NCBI GenBank assembly: GCA_947631445.1
Contig: CANRLN010000005.1
Location: forward strand, 1-64,000
Length of the DNA: 64,000 bases
Direction: 5' to 3'
Source of the DNA: an uncultured Clostridia bacterium
Lineage (GTDB): Bacteria; Bacillota; Clostridia; Oscillospirales; Ruminococcaceae
This document shows positions 1 to 8,310 of the stretch, one piece after another. The number at the start of each line of letters is the position of its first letter. The first letter of the stretch is position 1. Under the pieces are notes generated by a model. That model made no database searches and had not been told where the DNA came from. It worked only from the letters and a program-made list of their open reading frames with translations. The translations under genes and the position numbers were made by a program.

Positions 1-2
1 AT

Positions 3-84
3 GCGGTAGTGCTGGAATAGGCAGACAGGCACGTTTGAGGGGCGTGTGTCGTATGACGTATGGGTTCAAGTCCCATTTACCGCA
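3..84 (+). tRNA. tRNA-Leu (anticodon GAG)
   Basis: Full cloverleaf with a long class II variable arm. The acceptor stem GCGGTAG (3-9) pairs with the segment ending TTACCGC (77-83), and A84 is the discriminator. The anticodon stem CACGT/GCGTG encloses loop TTGAGGG, which gives anticodon GAG. The variable arm folds as GTC-GTAT-GAC, and the T arm is ATGGG/CCCAT around TTCAAGT. No CCA is encoded. An intrinsic terminator-like hairpin follows directly. Confidence 0.93.
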
Positions 85-90
85 CTTGAT

Positions 91-121
91 AAGACTTCGG
101 ATTAATCCGAAGTCTTATTTT
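91..121 (+). terminator. Hairpin after tRNA-Leu(GAG)
   Basis: Ten-base perfect inverted repeat (AAGACTTCGG, 91-100, with CCGAAGTCTT, 107-116) with a 6-base loop, followed by a short T-rich tail. It is likely the 3' end of the tRNA transcript. Confidence 0.7.
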
Positions 122-164
122 AAACCAAAAATCCAATGCGGTTTTATTAAAATTAAATATTAAT

Positions 165-233
165 GCGGTAGTGCTGGAGCAGGCAGACAGGCACGTTTTG
201 GGTGTGTGTCGGGTTCAAGTCCCATTTACCGCC
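165..233 (+). pseudogene. Degenerate tRNA-Leu copy lacking the variable arm
   Basis: Nearly the same as the tRNA-Leu at 3-84 through the acceptor stem, D arm and 3' half. About a dozen bases are missing between the anticodon arm and the T arm, which removes the class II variable arm and breaks most of the T stem (only GGG/CCC remains). The anticodon region has changed. Read as a 7-base loop TTTGGGT, it would place TGG at the anticodon position, which does not fit a leucine tRNA. The acceptor stem still pairs. Most likely a decayed tandem duplicate; expression cannot be excluded. Confidence 0.7.
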
Positions 234-237
234 AAAC

Positions 238-270
238 AAAAAACTTCAGATTATTTCTGAAGTTTTTTTA
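238..270 (+). terminator. Terminator after tRNA-like copy
   Basis: Inverted repeat AAAAAACTTCAG / CTGAAGTTTTTT around a short loop, ending in a T run. A classical intrinsic terminator, also A-rich on the left side and so able to act in both directions. It can serve the minus-strand histidine kinase that ends at 340. Confidence 0.75.
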
Positions 271-339
271 TGTTATAATAAAATTAAATTGTTATTTTTA
301 ATAATAATGCTTTGGTTATGATTTTGCTGTGAATTTTTA

Positions 340-2907
340 TCAGTTTATATTTTTGTCTTTGTTCTGACAAACAACATATTTTTCAAGTATCCGCTCAACT
401 TCATCAATATCAATAGGTTTTGCAATATGTGCATTCATTCCACATTCAAGACACTTTTTCATATCTTCCGAAAAAGCGTCAGCGGTCATTGCTATTATTG
501 GAATACTGCCTGTTTTTCCATCAATTTTTCTTATTTCCTGTGTGGCTTCAAATCCGTTCATTATTGGCATTCGGATATCCATAAGCACTGCATCAAAATC
601 ATTTTCCCTTGCAAGCATATCAAGACAGATTTTTCCGTTTTCAGCTCTTTTGCAGGAAATTTTCTTTTCGCTTAACAAAACCTCTGCAATTTCCCAGTTT
701 AAATCATTGTCCTCGGCAACCAGTACTTTTAGCCCTTCAGTAATAGGTTTGGTTTCATTATGTATTTTTTCGGTTTCGGGGTTTTGATTGACAAATTGGT
801 TAAATGCTCGAATAAGGGTTGAACGGAACAGAGGCTTGGAAATAAAGTTGTCAATTCCTGCTTCTTTTGCATTTTCCTCAATGTCGCCCCAGTCGTAAGC
901 GGATATAAGCAAAACAGGAATTTTTTTCGTTAATTTCTTTCTAATACGTTTTACTGTTTCAATTCCATCAATATCCGGAAGCTGCCAGTCTATAATAATT
1001 ATATTATAAAAATCAGGATTTTCTTCAATTATTTTAAGTGTGCTTTTTCCGTCCGGCATACTGTCTGCATTTATTCCAAGCGAATTAAGAATGTCCACCG
1101 TACTTTTGCATATTATTTCATCGTCATCAACTACAAGCACATTCCAATTTGGGAAATCAGTTTTTTCTTCGTTTATCTTAGCTTTTTCAAAATCCAATGT
1201 TATTGTGAACTCCGTTCCCTTGTTCAATTGACTTTTTACCTCTATGGTTCCGCCCATTGTGTCAACAATATATTTTGAAATTGCCATTCCAAGTCCTGAA
1301 CCTTCTGTTTTATGAACACGTTTGGAATCTTCTCTTGCAAATGATTCAAAAACTATTTTCTGAAAATCTTCGCTCATTCCGATGCCGTTATCCTTTACCC
1401 TCATTTTCATACGGCAAAAATTATCGCCCTTTAAAGATTTTTCTTCGCTAACAGAAAAAATTATCCTGCCACCGATAGGAGTAAATTTTACAGCATTCGA
1501 TAAAAAATTTATTATAACCTGATTTAGTCTTACCCCATCGCAGATTATTTTTTCGGTTTTAAAATTTTCAAGATAAACATCAAATTTCTGATGCTTTTCT
1601 TTTGCCTGAAGTCTGATAATGCTTACAATAGAATCAATTTCTTCGTTTAATGAAACTATATCCATATTAAGTGTCATTTTTCCGTTTTCTATTTTTGACA
1701 TATCAAGAATATCATTGATAAGCCCCAGAAGATGTTTTCCTGAAATAGCTATTTTTCTAAGGCAGTTTTCCACCTGAATTTTATCGTCAATATTATTTTG
1801 AGCAATAGCTGTCATTCCCAAAACCGCATTCATTGGGGTTCTTATATCATGGCTCATATTGGAAAGAAACTCACTTTTTGCCTTGTTTGCCAGAATAGCC
1901 TTTTCTTTAAGTTCCTCATGTTTTTTCATTTGTAAATAAGAGGCTATAACATAACATATAAATGCAACAAAAAATACAATACACAAAATCTCCAAGCTTT
2001 TGTTAAATACATCGCTTCTTTTTTCATTGTTTTCTTCGAGTATTTCTTCCATTTCATTATAGTGCATAAATGTTATCAAATACCAGTCGGAATATGAAAA
2101 TGGTCTTGCATACATTATTCTGCGTTCACCATTGATTTTAAAAACTGATTTATATTCTCTGTTGTCTGCCATTGCGGTTTTTATTTCCTGAATATAATCT
2201 TCAGGCTTCATGCCATTATAATTTTCATATTTTTTATTTATATGGTCAAAATAGGTAGTACTTTGTGCATCCTCATTCTTTACAACAAAGTCGCTATCTT
2301 TTCTTCTTACAACAAAAGAATAAACCATTTCCTCGCCGTAAAATAAATTAAGCACAGTATTTAAAGTTTCTGGTTCAATGCCACACAATAAAGCACAATA
2401 GTTATTTTCTCCAATGGAAAAATTTTTAAACATCACCATTTCAAACATTCTTTTGTTTGAACCATCTGTAGTAAGAATAACTTTGTTTTTCTTTTCTTTC
2501 AATATAGTTTCAAAGGTTTGTAAATCAAGCGGGCGCAAATTTTTGTTGCCCTTTAAAATCTCTCTTTCTCCGTCATCTTTAAGCAGTGCAATATACGGCA
2601 CGTCCGAAGAAATTTCGTTTTTTATATAATCTTTTATTTCATTGGGCGTTCCTTCAATATTAATTGATGTATTAAGAGTTTGGTCGAGCGTTTCAAATTT
2701 GCTTTCAAAATAGGTTTTTGAATGATTTACCGTTTCCATTGTAAGACCGGACAAATATGTAAATCCCATTTTTTCAACAGTATCTTCATTAAATTCCTGA
2801 ATATTTCGGTTCATATTTCTAAAAACAGACAAAACCACAAATGCTAATGTGAAAAAACATATTATCAAAATGACTATTTTTTTTAAAATTTCAAATTTAT
2901 CTTTCAT
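340..2907 (-). CDS. Hybrid sensor histidine kinase with two receiver domains
   Basis: 855 aa. A membrane segment near residues 10-30 and another near 305-325 enclose an extracytoplasmic sensor region (about 35-300, Cache-like in layout, family not certain). HisKA follows with the H-box MSHDIRTPMN (His353), then a GHKL ATPase with N box NFLSNAVKFTP, G1 box DNGIGMS and G2 box EGSGLGMAI. Two receiver domains follow, with acidic clusters VVDDDE and VAEDND and phospho-acceptors Asp640 (IIIDWQLPD) and Asp777 (VLMDIRMP). It is last in a minus-strand operon after an HPt protein and an HD-GYP regulator, so phosphate probably moves His353 to a receiver to HPt His60 to the regulator. The ligand is unknown. 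Confidence 0.93.
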   Translation of the reverse strand: MKDKFEILKKIVILIICFFTLAFVVLSVFRNMNRNIQEFNEDTVEKMGFTYLSGLTMETVNHSKTYFESKFETLDQTLNTSINIEGTPNEIKDYIKNEISSDVPYIALLKDDGEREILKGNKNLRPLDLQTFETILKEKKNKVILTTDGSNKRMFEMVMFKNFSIGENNYCALLCGIEPETLNTVLNLFYGEEMVYSFVVRRKDSDFVVKNEDAQSTTYFDHINKKYENYNGMKPEDYIQEIKTAMADNREYKSVFKINGERRIMYARPFSYSDWYLITFMHYNEMEEILEENNEKRSDVFNKSLEILCIVFFVAFICYVIASYLQMKKHEELKEKAILANKAKSEFLSNMSHDIRTPMNAVLGMTAIAQNNIDDKIQVENCLRKIAISGKHLLGLINDILDMSKIENGKMTLNMDIVSLNEEIDSIVSIIRLQAKEKHQKFDVYLENFKTEKIICDGVRLNQVIINFLSNAVKFTPIGGRIIFSVSEEKSLKGDNFCRMKMRVKDNGIGMSEDFQKIVFESFAREDSKRVHKTEGSGLGMAISKYIVDTMGGTIEVKSQLNKGTEFTITLDFEKAKINEEKTDFPNWNVLVVDDDEIICKSTVDILNSLGINADSMPDGKSTLKIIEENPDFYNIIIIDWQLPDIDGIETVKRIRKKLTKKIPVLLISAYDWGDIEENAKEAGIDNFISKPLFRSTLIRAFNQFVNQNPETEKIHNETKPITEGLKVLVAEDNDLNWEIAEVLLSEKKISCKRAENGKICLDMLARENDFDAVLMDIRMPIMNGFEATQEIRKIDGKTGSIPIIAMTADAFSEDMKKCLECGMNAHIAKPIDIDEVERILEKYVVCQNKDKNIN

Positions 2908-2988
2908 TTGATATATTCATTCCTTAACAGTTTTTTGCTGTCTGTTCTAACCTATCTTTTTGTACAGAACAAACAGGTTTATAAAAAT

Positions 2989-3357
2989 TTATTGCTTTTC
3001 AATTACAGTTCTCAGTTCTTTTAAAGCAGAAATTGTAACAAGATAATCTTCCTTTAATCTGCCGAAAATTTCCACTGCTTTATCATCAATATTGCCTTGT
3101 CTGAGGTGTTCGGTCATTTCAACAGAGGTAAGACAAAGTCTGTCAAAACAAAGATTAAGACAAACACCCTTTAAAGTATGAGCTGCTCGGAATGCTTCAC
3201 TGCTGTTTTTTTCGTTAAATGATTTTTCAAGAAGTTCAAAACTTTTGTCGTCAATAAATTTAAGTGCAATTTTTCTCACCAGAACAGGACTTTTTAAAAG
3301 TTTAATAACCTTTTCATAATTTCCTCCAAGTTTAAAATAAGTTTCTTCAAGCGTCAT
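2989..3357 (-). CDS. Stand-alone HPt phosphotransfer protein
   Basis: 122 aa, all-helical, with the HPt signature AAHTLKGVCLN; His60 is the predicted phosphorylated residue. The ribosome binding site AAGGAG is well placed before the ATG. The gene lies 13 bases after the HD-GYP regulator and about 80 bases before the hybrid kinase on the same strand. It should be the shuttle between the kinase receiver domains and the response regulator. The family is small and divergent, so the assignment rests on the HxxKG motif and the context. Confidence 0.9.
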   Translation of the reverse strand: MTLEETYFKLGGNYEKVIKLLKSPVLVRKIALKFIDDKSFELLEKSFNEKNSSEAFRAAHTLKGVCLNLCFDRLCLTSVEMTEHLRQGNIDDKAVEIFGRLKEDYLVTISALKELRTVIEKQ

Positions 3358-3370
3358 AAAAAATTTCTCC

Positions 3371-4906
3371 TTAAAGTTCGATTATTTTTCCCACAACTCC
3401 GATGTATTTCGGCTTGTTGTCAAATGAATAAAGTTTTTTTAATATTACTTTTGCGGGTTTTGTTTCATTGCCGAATATAATATCACATTTATATTCGGTA
3501 ATAGTTTCCTTATCTTCCGATAAATATTCTTTAAAATCCTTTCTTGTGTTATGGGTAGCCTTTATTCTGTTTATTACAGCAGGTTCTTCAAGAGGATTTA
3601 CAATGGATTTATCCAGTCCGAGCCTTTCTGCACCAAAAGCAGATAATGTCAATATTGAAGGGTCGAGTTTGTATTCAAAAATTATATCATTGCAAAAATC
3701 CGACACAAATTTGTTCTTTTCTCTTTCACAGCCTAACATACACATAACACGTTTAAAAGACGAAAGTTCTCCCCGACTTAGAATTTCCGGTGTGATTTCC
3801 GGCATTTTTGCCTCCGGACTGCCGGCAGAAGAAATATGAACAAGTTCATTTTTTATATTGCCGGCGGAAGATTTAAGACATTCTTTTAAAATAGGATTGA
3901 ACTCTCCGCATTCTCCGTTTAAAATCATTTCAACAGCCTTTTCGTGGCTGAATGCTTTTTTGTAGCATCGTTCGCTTGTGAGTGCGTCATATACGTCCGC
4001 CATAGCGACCACCTGAGCGGAAATCGGAATATCATCTCCCTTAAGACCGTCGGGGTATCCACGGCCGTCAAAACGTTCATGATGCCAGCGACATATTTCA
4101 TATGCAGTCTTAACAAGTGGTTCGTTTTTATAAAGCGTAAGCTGTTCCAAAATTTCTGCCCCTGCCTTGGAATGGGTTTTCATAATTTTAAATTCTTCGT
4201 CGGTAAATTTTCCGGGTTTGTTCAAAACAGCGTCCGGAATAGAAATTTTTCCAATATCGTGAAGAGCCGAAGCAATTGAAATAATTGAAATTTCTTCAGA
4301 AGACAATTTATATTTATCAGTAATTGAAACAAGCGTTTTTAAGAGAATTTCTGTGAAAATTTTAACATGAATAATATGCAGTCCGCTTTCGCCGTTGCGA
4401 AATTCAACAATATGGCTTAAAATATTTACAAGCATATTGCTGTTCTTTTCCTTTTCATATATCTGATTGGCAACCATATCTTCAAGAAGCTTTTGCTTTG
4501 AATAAAGCATAATTGTATTGGTGGCACGTCTTTTTACAACTGCAGCATCAAACTGACGACCGATAAAGTCGGTAACTCCCATTTCATATGCCTTTTCTAT
4601 ATGTTCACCAGAATCATCTGAAGATATGATTATAACAGGAATATTATCTGACCAGTGCTTTTCTCTCATCACTTCAAGAACACCGAATCCGTCTATTTTA
4701 GGCATATAAATATCCAGAAAAACCAAAGTTATTTCTATTCCAAAATTCTCAAGAATTGCTATAGCTTCCGCACCGTTTTCAGCTTCAATTATTTCATATT
4801 CTTCGCCCAAAATATTCGAAAGAAGTGTTCTGTTTATTGGTGAATCATCAACAATAAGTATTTTAGGCTTTATTGTTCTGTTTTTCATAATTTTATTAAA
4901 CTCCAT
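3371..4906 (-). CDS. Response regulator with HD-GYP phosphodiesterase domain
   Basis: 511 aa. An N-terminal receiver (about 14-135) has acidic pair DD (20-21) and phospho-acceptor Asp65 in LVFLDIYMP. The usual KP lysine is replaced by Arg in FIGRQFD. An HD-GYP domain follows with HDIGK (His216-Asp217), the HHERFDGRGYP motif near 275-285 and MADVYDALT. HD-GYP proteins usually hydrolyse cyclic di-GMP. The last 150 residues or so form a domain I cannot name. First gene of the phosphorelay operon, under a promoter at 4951-4980. An internal ATG at codon 7 is an alternative start; no strong ribosome binding site decides between them. Confidence 0.92.
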   Translation of the reverse strand: MEFNKIMKNRTIKPKILIVDDSPINRTLLSNILGEEYEIIEAENGAEAIAILENFGIEITLVFLDIYMPKIDGFGVLEVMREKHWSDNIPVIIISSDDSGEHIEKAYEMGVTDFIGRQFDAAVVKRRATNTIMLYSKQKLLEDMVANQIYEKEKNSNMLVNILSHIVEFRNGESGLHIIHVKIFTEILLKTLVSITDKYKLSSEEISIISIASALHDIGKISIPDAVLNKPGKFTDEEFKIMKTHSKAGAEILEQLTLYKNEPLVKTAYEICRWHHERFDGRGYPDGLKGDDIPISAQVVAMADVYDALTSERCYKKAFSHEKAVEMILNGECGEFNPILKECLKSSAGNIKNELVHISSAGSPEAKMPEITPEILSRGELSSFKRVMCMLGCEREKNKFVSDFCNDIIFEYKLDPSILTLSAFGAERLGLDKSIVNPLEEPAVINRIKATHNTRKDFKEYLSEDKETITEYKCDIIFGNETKPAKVILKKLYSFDNKPKYIGVVGKIIEL

Positions 4907-4950
4907 TTTTAGACTTACAATTTAGCGGTTAAATTGATATGATATTTTAT

Positions 4951-4980
4951 ATTATACCATATTCATATACTAAAAGTCAA
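4951..4980 (-). promoter_or_regulatory. Promoter of the phosphorelay operon
   Basis: On the minus strand -35 TTGACT (4975-4980) and -10 TATAAT (4951-4956) with an 18-base spacer, about 45 bases upstream of the HD-GYP regulator start. Confidence 0.7.
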
Positions 4981-5191
4981 TAAGAAACAAAAAAGTTTTA
5001 GAAATTTTGAAATTTGTTAATATAATAAACATATAGACTTCTGCTAATATACATAAATTATAAAAAAGTATAAAATAATTACTGACATACTCCCCCGCTT
5101 TTTCAAACAAGAACCTTTTTGCTCTAAAATGATAAATATTAATAACCTGTTTATTATAATGAAAAAATTGTGAAAAATATCAAAAACAGCA
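4981..5191. other. Divergent intergenic stretch without a gene
   Basis: AT-rich spacer between the divergent promoters of the phosphorelay operon and pyrH. I see no open reading frame with a ribosome binding site and no strong hairpin in it. Confidence 0.5.
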
Positions 5192-5220
5192 TTGACATTT
5201 AAATTAATTTATGATATAAT
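5192..5220 (+). promoter_or_regulatory. Promoter of the pyrH cluster
   Basis: TTGACA (5192-5197), 17-base spacer, TATAAT (5215-5220): a consensus sigma-A promoter about 75 bases before the pyrH start. Confidence 0.85.
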
Positions 5221-5294
5221 ATTATAAGATATAGCAGCTTGATAAAATGCTGTTGATTTTTGCTAATATTTAATCATTGAAAGGGGTCGTTATT

Positions 5295-6005
5295 ATGACA
5301 GAACCAAAATACAAAAGAGTTATTCTTAAACTTAGTGGAGAGGCTCTCGCTGGCTCTCAACCAATGGGATTTGAATTTGATACAATCGAAGAAATCTGCA
5401 AAAGCATCAAAAAATGCGTTGATGCAGGTGTTCAGGTGGGTATTGTAGTCGGCGGGGGCAACTTTTGGAGAGGCAGAAGTAGTGGCAATATGGACAGGGT
5501 AACCGCTGACCATATCGGTATGCTTGCAACCGTTATGAACGCTCTTGCAGTTTCGGATACCCTTGAACAACTTGGTGTTGATGTTCGTGTTCAGACGGGC
5601 ATTGATATTGTAAAAGTAGCCGAACCCTATATCCGCAAAAGAGCTTTACGCCACTTTGAAAAGGGAAGAGTTGTAATTTTTGGTGCAGGAACAGGAAGCC
5701 CGTTTTTCTCTACCGATACCTGTGCAACCCTTAGAGCTTCCGAACTTAAAGCCGACGTTATTCTTAAGGCTACAATGGTTGACGGCGTTTATAACAAAGA
5801 CCCCCATGTATATGATGACGCTGTTAAATACGATACCCTTACTTTTAACGAAGTTATCGACAAACAGCTTAAAATTATGGATACAACCGCTGCCGCTATG
5901 TGTCAGGACAATAATATTCCGGTTCTTGTGCTTAACCTTGAACGCCCTGACAATATTTTTGATGCTGTTATGGGCAAGAATATTGGAACGGTTGTTACCA
6001 ACTAA
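5295..6005 (+). CDS. pyrH: UMP kinase
   Basis: 236 aa. Phosphorylates UMP to UDP in cytosolic pyrimidine nucleotide synthesis. Amino-acid kinase fold motifs are visible: KLSGEAL near the N terminus, GGGNFWRG, and the conserved [11 protein letters not shown] region. The reading frame opens at a TTG at 5277, but GAAAGGGG at 5279-5286 is the ribosome binding site and fits the ATG at 5295, so I start there. First gene of a plus-strand cluster with frr and uppS. The usual upstream rpsB-tsf pair is absent; a phosphorelay operon lies there instead. Confidence 0.96.
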   Translation: MTEPKYKRVILKLSGEALAGSQPMGFEFDTIEEICKSIKKCVDAGVQVGIVVGGGNFWRGRSSGNMDRVTADHIGMLATVMNALAVSDTLEQLGVDVRVQTGIDIVKVAEPYIRKRALRHFEKGRVVIFGAGTGSPFFSTDTCATLRASELKADVILKATMVDGVYNKDPHVYDDAVKYDTLTFNEVIDKQLKIMDTTAAAMCQDNNIPVLVLNLERPDNIFDAVMGKNIGTVVTN

Positions 6006-6041
6006 TATAAATTTTATATAACTTGAAAAGAGGTAAATTCT

Positions 6042-6596
6042 ATGAAAACTATTCTTAATAAGGCTAAAGAAAAAATGGAAAAATCAATCAATGTAATGCT
6101 TGGCGACTTTGCAGCAATTCGTGCTGGCAGAGCAAACCCCAGTGTGCTTGACCATGTAATGGTGGATTATTATGGCACTCCCACTGCTATTAATGCGGTT
6201 GCGTCTGTTTCGGTTTCGGAAGCAAGAGTACTTGTTGTTCAGCCTTGGGACAAAACCATGCTTGTGCCAATTGAAAAGGCAATTCAGGCAAGCGATGTGG
6301 GAATTAATCCTACAAATGACGGAAATGTTCTCCGTCTTATCTTCCCACAGCTTACCGAAGAAAGACGTAAGGGACTTGTTAAGGACGTTAAAAAAATGGG
6401 CGAAGATGCAAAGGTTGCTATTCGTTCTATCCGCCGTGATGCAATGGATAAATATAAAGCAATGAAGAAAAATTCCGAAATCACAGAGGACGACCTCAAA
6501 GACCTTGAAAAGCAGGTTCAAGACTTGACCGACAAGTATATTAAGAAGATTGATGGTCATGTTGCAGACAAAGAAAAAGAAGTAATGTCTATTTAA
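6042..6596 (+). CDS. frr: Ribosome recycling factor
   Basis: 184 aa, the usual length. Splits post-termination 70S complexes with EF-G. Recognisable segments are the N-terminal helix with IRAGRANPSVLD, the domain II stretch YYGTPTAINAVASVSV, and the C-terminal three-helix region with RRDAMDKYKAMKK. Ribosome binding site GAAAAGAGG lies upstream. It sits 36 bases after pyrH and 12 bases before uppS, an arrangement conserved in Firmicutes. Confidence 0.97.
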   Translation: MKTILNKAKEKMEKSINVMLGDFAAIRAGRANPSVLDHVMVDYYGTPTAINAVASVSVSEARVLVVQPWDKTMLVPIEKAIQASDVGINPTNDGNVLRLIFPQLTEERRKGLVKDVKKMGEDAKVAIRSIRRDAMDKYKAMKKNSEITEDDLKDLEKQVQDLTDKYIKKIDGHVADKEKEVMSI

Positions 6597-6608
6597 GGAG
6601 CATATATA

Positions 6609-7367
6609 ATGGCTATTGGTAAGCTTTTTGGTGCGGATAAATCCGCAAAGATAAGCATTGACGATGAAAGAATTGTAATGCCCGAACATATCGGCGTTAT
6701 AATGGACGGAAACGGACGATGGGCTAAAAGCCGTGGTCTTCCTCGCAAGGTCGGTCATGCTCAAGGTGCTAAAAATTTCAGAAAAATTGCCCTTTATGCA
6801 AAGTCACTTGGGGTTAAAAACATTACATTTTATGCTTTTTCCACTGAAAACTGGAAACGACCTCAAGATGAAGTAAACGCTCTTATGGATATTTTTGATG
6901 AAAATTTGGACGATTTCGATGAATTTATCAAAGAAAAGGTTAGAATGCAGTTTGTTGGGGATATTTCTAAATTCCGCCCCTCTATTGTACAGAAAATGCA
7001 CCGCCTTGAGGACGCTTCCAAAGAGTTTACCACAATGACCCTTGGTCTTGCGGTAAACTATGGTGGGAGAGATGAAATTGTTCATGCAATGAAATTAATA
7101 TCACAGGATATTGAACAGGGCAAACTTACAAAAGAACAAATTACCGAAGAAGAAATCGGCAAAAGACTTTATACATACCCCTGCCCTGATGTTGACCTTA
7201 TAATCCGTCCCAGCGGAGAACTCAGACTTTCCAATTTCCTTATCTGGCAATCGGCTTATGCTGAATATTACTTTACAAATATTAACTGGCCTGATTTTTC
7301 CAAAAAGGATTTGGACGACGCTATAATTGAATTTAACAGGCGAAACAGAAGATTTGGCGGAGTATAG
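6609..7367 (+). CDS. uppS: Isoprenyl transferase (undecaprenyl diphosphate synthase)
   Basis: 252 aa. Condenses isopentenyl diphosphate units onto farnesyl diphosphate to make the C55 carrier for cell-wall synthesis. The cis-prenyltransferase signature MDGNGRWAKSRGL is at residues 32-44 with the catalytic Asp33. The C-terminal RPSGELRLSNFLIWQSAYAE and PDF segments are intact. Preceded by AAGGAG. The short lysine-rich N-terminal extension is common in clostridia. It lies in a cluster with cdsA and with dxr and ispG, which supply its substrate. Confidence 0.96.
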   Translation: MAIGKLFGADKSAKISIDDERIVMPEHIGVIMDGNGRWAKSRGLPRKVGHAQGAKNFRKIALYAKSLGVKNITFYAFSTENWKRPQDEVNALMDIFDENLDDFDEFIKEKVRMQFVGDISKFRPSIVQKMHRLEDASKEFTTMTLGLAVNYGGRDEIVHAMKLISQDIEQGKLTKEQITEEEIGKRLYTYPCPDVDLIIRPSGELRLSNFLIWQSAYAEYYFTNINWPDFSKKDLDDAIIEFNRRNRRFGGV

Positions 7368-7376
7368 ACAAAAAAT

Positions 7377-7406
7377 AGCAGCGAACGAATTTTTTTGTTC
7401 GCTGCT
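7377..7406 (+). terminator. Hairpin after uppS
   Basis: AGCAGCGAAC (7377-7386) pairs with GTTCGCTGCT (7397-7406) around a T-rich loop. There is no T run after the stem, so it may be a weak terminator or an RNA-processing or stabilising hairpin between uppS and cdsA. Confidence 0.5.
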
Positions 7407-7461
7407 TAAATTGATATAAAAATTAATAAAATTAAATCTATGACAGGAGAGGCAATTTTTT

Positions 7462-8295
7462 ATGAAAGAAAGAATTATTTCTGCCATTGTAGCTATTATT
7501 ATTGCAACGGTTATATTGATTTTCCATAGCACTATTGTATATAAAATAGCTATCGCCCTTATTATTGGGGGAATGCTTTTTGAACTTTTTAAGGCTGAAA
7601 AATGCCTTAAATATAAAAGCACGGTTGTAATTTGTATGCTTTTTGGCTTTATTATGCCATTTGCAGAGTATATTCAACAAACTATAGGAATATATATAGT
7701 TATGACCGCCTTAATTTTTGCAATGTTTATTACTTTTTTAAAACAATATGCGTTTTTAAAATTTGATAAGCTTTGCTTTATGATAACCTGCACAGTTCTT
7801 GGAACACTTTCCATGTCATCACTTATAAAACTGGAAGAAATCAACAAAACCTACGGCATATTCTGCGTCGTTATAACCCTTTGCGGAGCGTGGCTTGCCG
7901 ACACCGGAGCTTATTTTGCGGGAACATTTTTCGGCAAGCACAAGCTTTGCCCAAACATTAGCCCCAAAAAGACGGTGGAAGGACTTATTGGCGGAGTTAT
8001 ATGCAACGGCATATTTATGTTTATAATCTCGCTTATCTATCAGAATGTTATTATGAAAGGAAGTGTCAGCATAAACCTGCCGATTATGGGGGTTCTTGGA
8101 ATGATTTGTGCATTGCTCGGACTGCTCGGCGACCTTACCGCCTCGCTTATCAAACGACAATGCAAACTCAAAGACTATGGAAACATTATGCCGGGACATG
8201 GCGGTATTATGGACAGGTTTGACAGCGTTTTGTTTGTGTCGCCGTTTATGCTGGTGGCTTTTGAAAATCTTAATCTTATAACGCTTGTAAATTAA
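7462..8295 (+). CDS. cdsA: Phosphatidate cytidylyltransferase
   Basis: 277 aa integral membrane enzyme making CDP-diacylglycerol from phosphatidate and CTP for phospholipid synthesis. About eight hydrophobic segments, then the family signature in the C-terminal third (GDLTASLIKRQCKLKDYGN followed by MPGHGGIMDRFDS). Ribosome binding site AGGAGAGG. Directly followed by dxr after 15 bases, so the two are probably co-transcribed. Confidence 0.95.
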   Translation: MKERIISAIVAIIIATVILIFHSTIVYKIAIALIIGGMLFELFKAEKCLKYKSTVVICMLFGFIMPFAEYIQQTIGIYIVMTALIFAMFITFLKQYAFLKFDKLCFMITCTVLGTLSMSSLIKLEEINKTYGIFCVVITLCGAWLADTGAYFAGTFFGKHKLCPNISPKKTVEGLIGGVICNGIFMFIISLIYQNVIMKGSVSINLPIMGVLGMICALLGLLGDLTASLIKRQCKLKDYGNIMPGHGGIMDRFDSVLFVSPFMLVAFENLNLITLVN

Positions 8296-8310
8296 GGGAG
8301 GAATAAAAAA

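Noticed and set aside
5277-5294. Upstream TTG as pyrH start
   Set aside because: The segment contains the GAAAGGGG ribosome binding site for the ATG at 5295.
6084-6764. Long minus-strand frame opposite frr and uppS
   Set aside because: It is an antisense shadow of two well-supported genes. The same applies to long frames opposite dxr (8341-9126), polC (12729-13328), GH9 (50198-51037) and the minus-strand acyl ligase gene.
7377-7406. Strong terminator splitting the uppS-cdsA cluster
   Set aside because: The stem is good but no T run follows, so I kept it as a hairpin and do not claim a transcript end.
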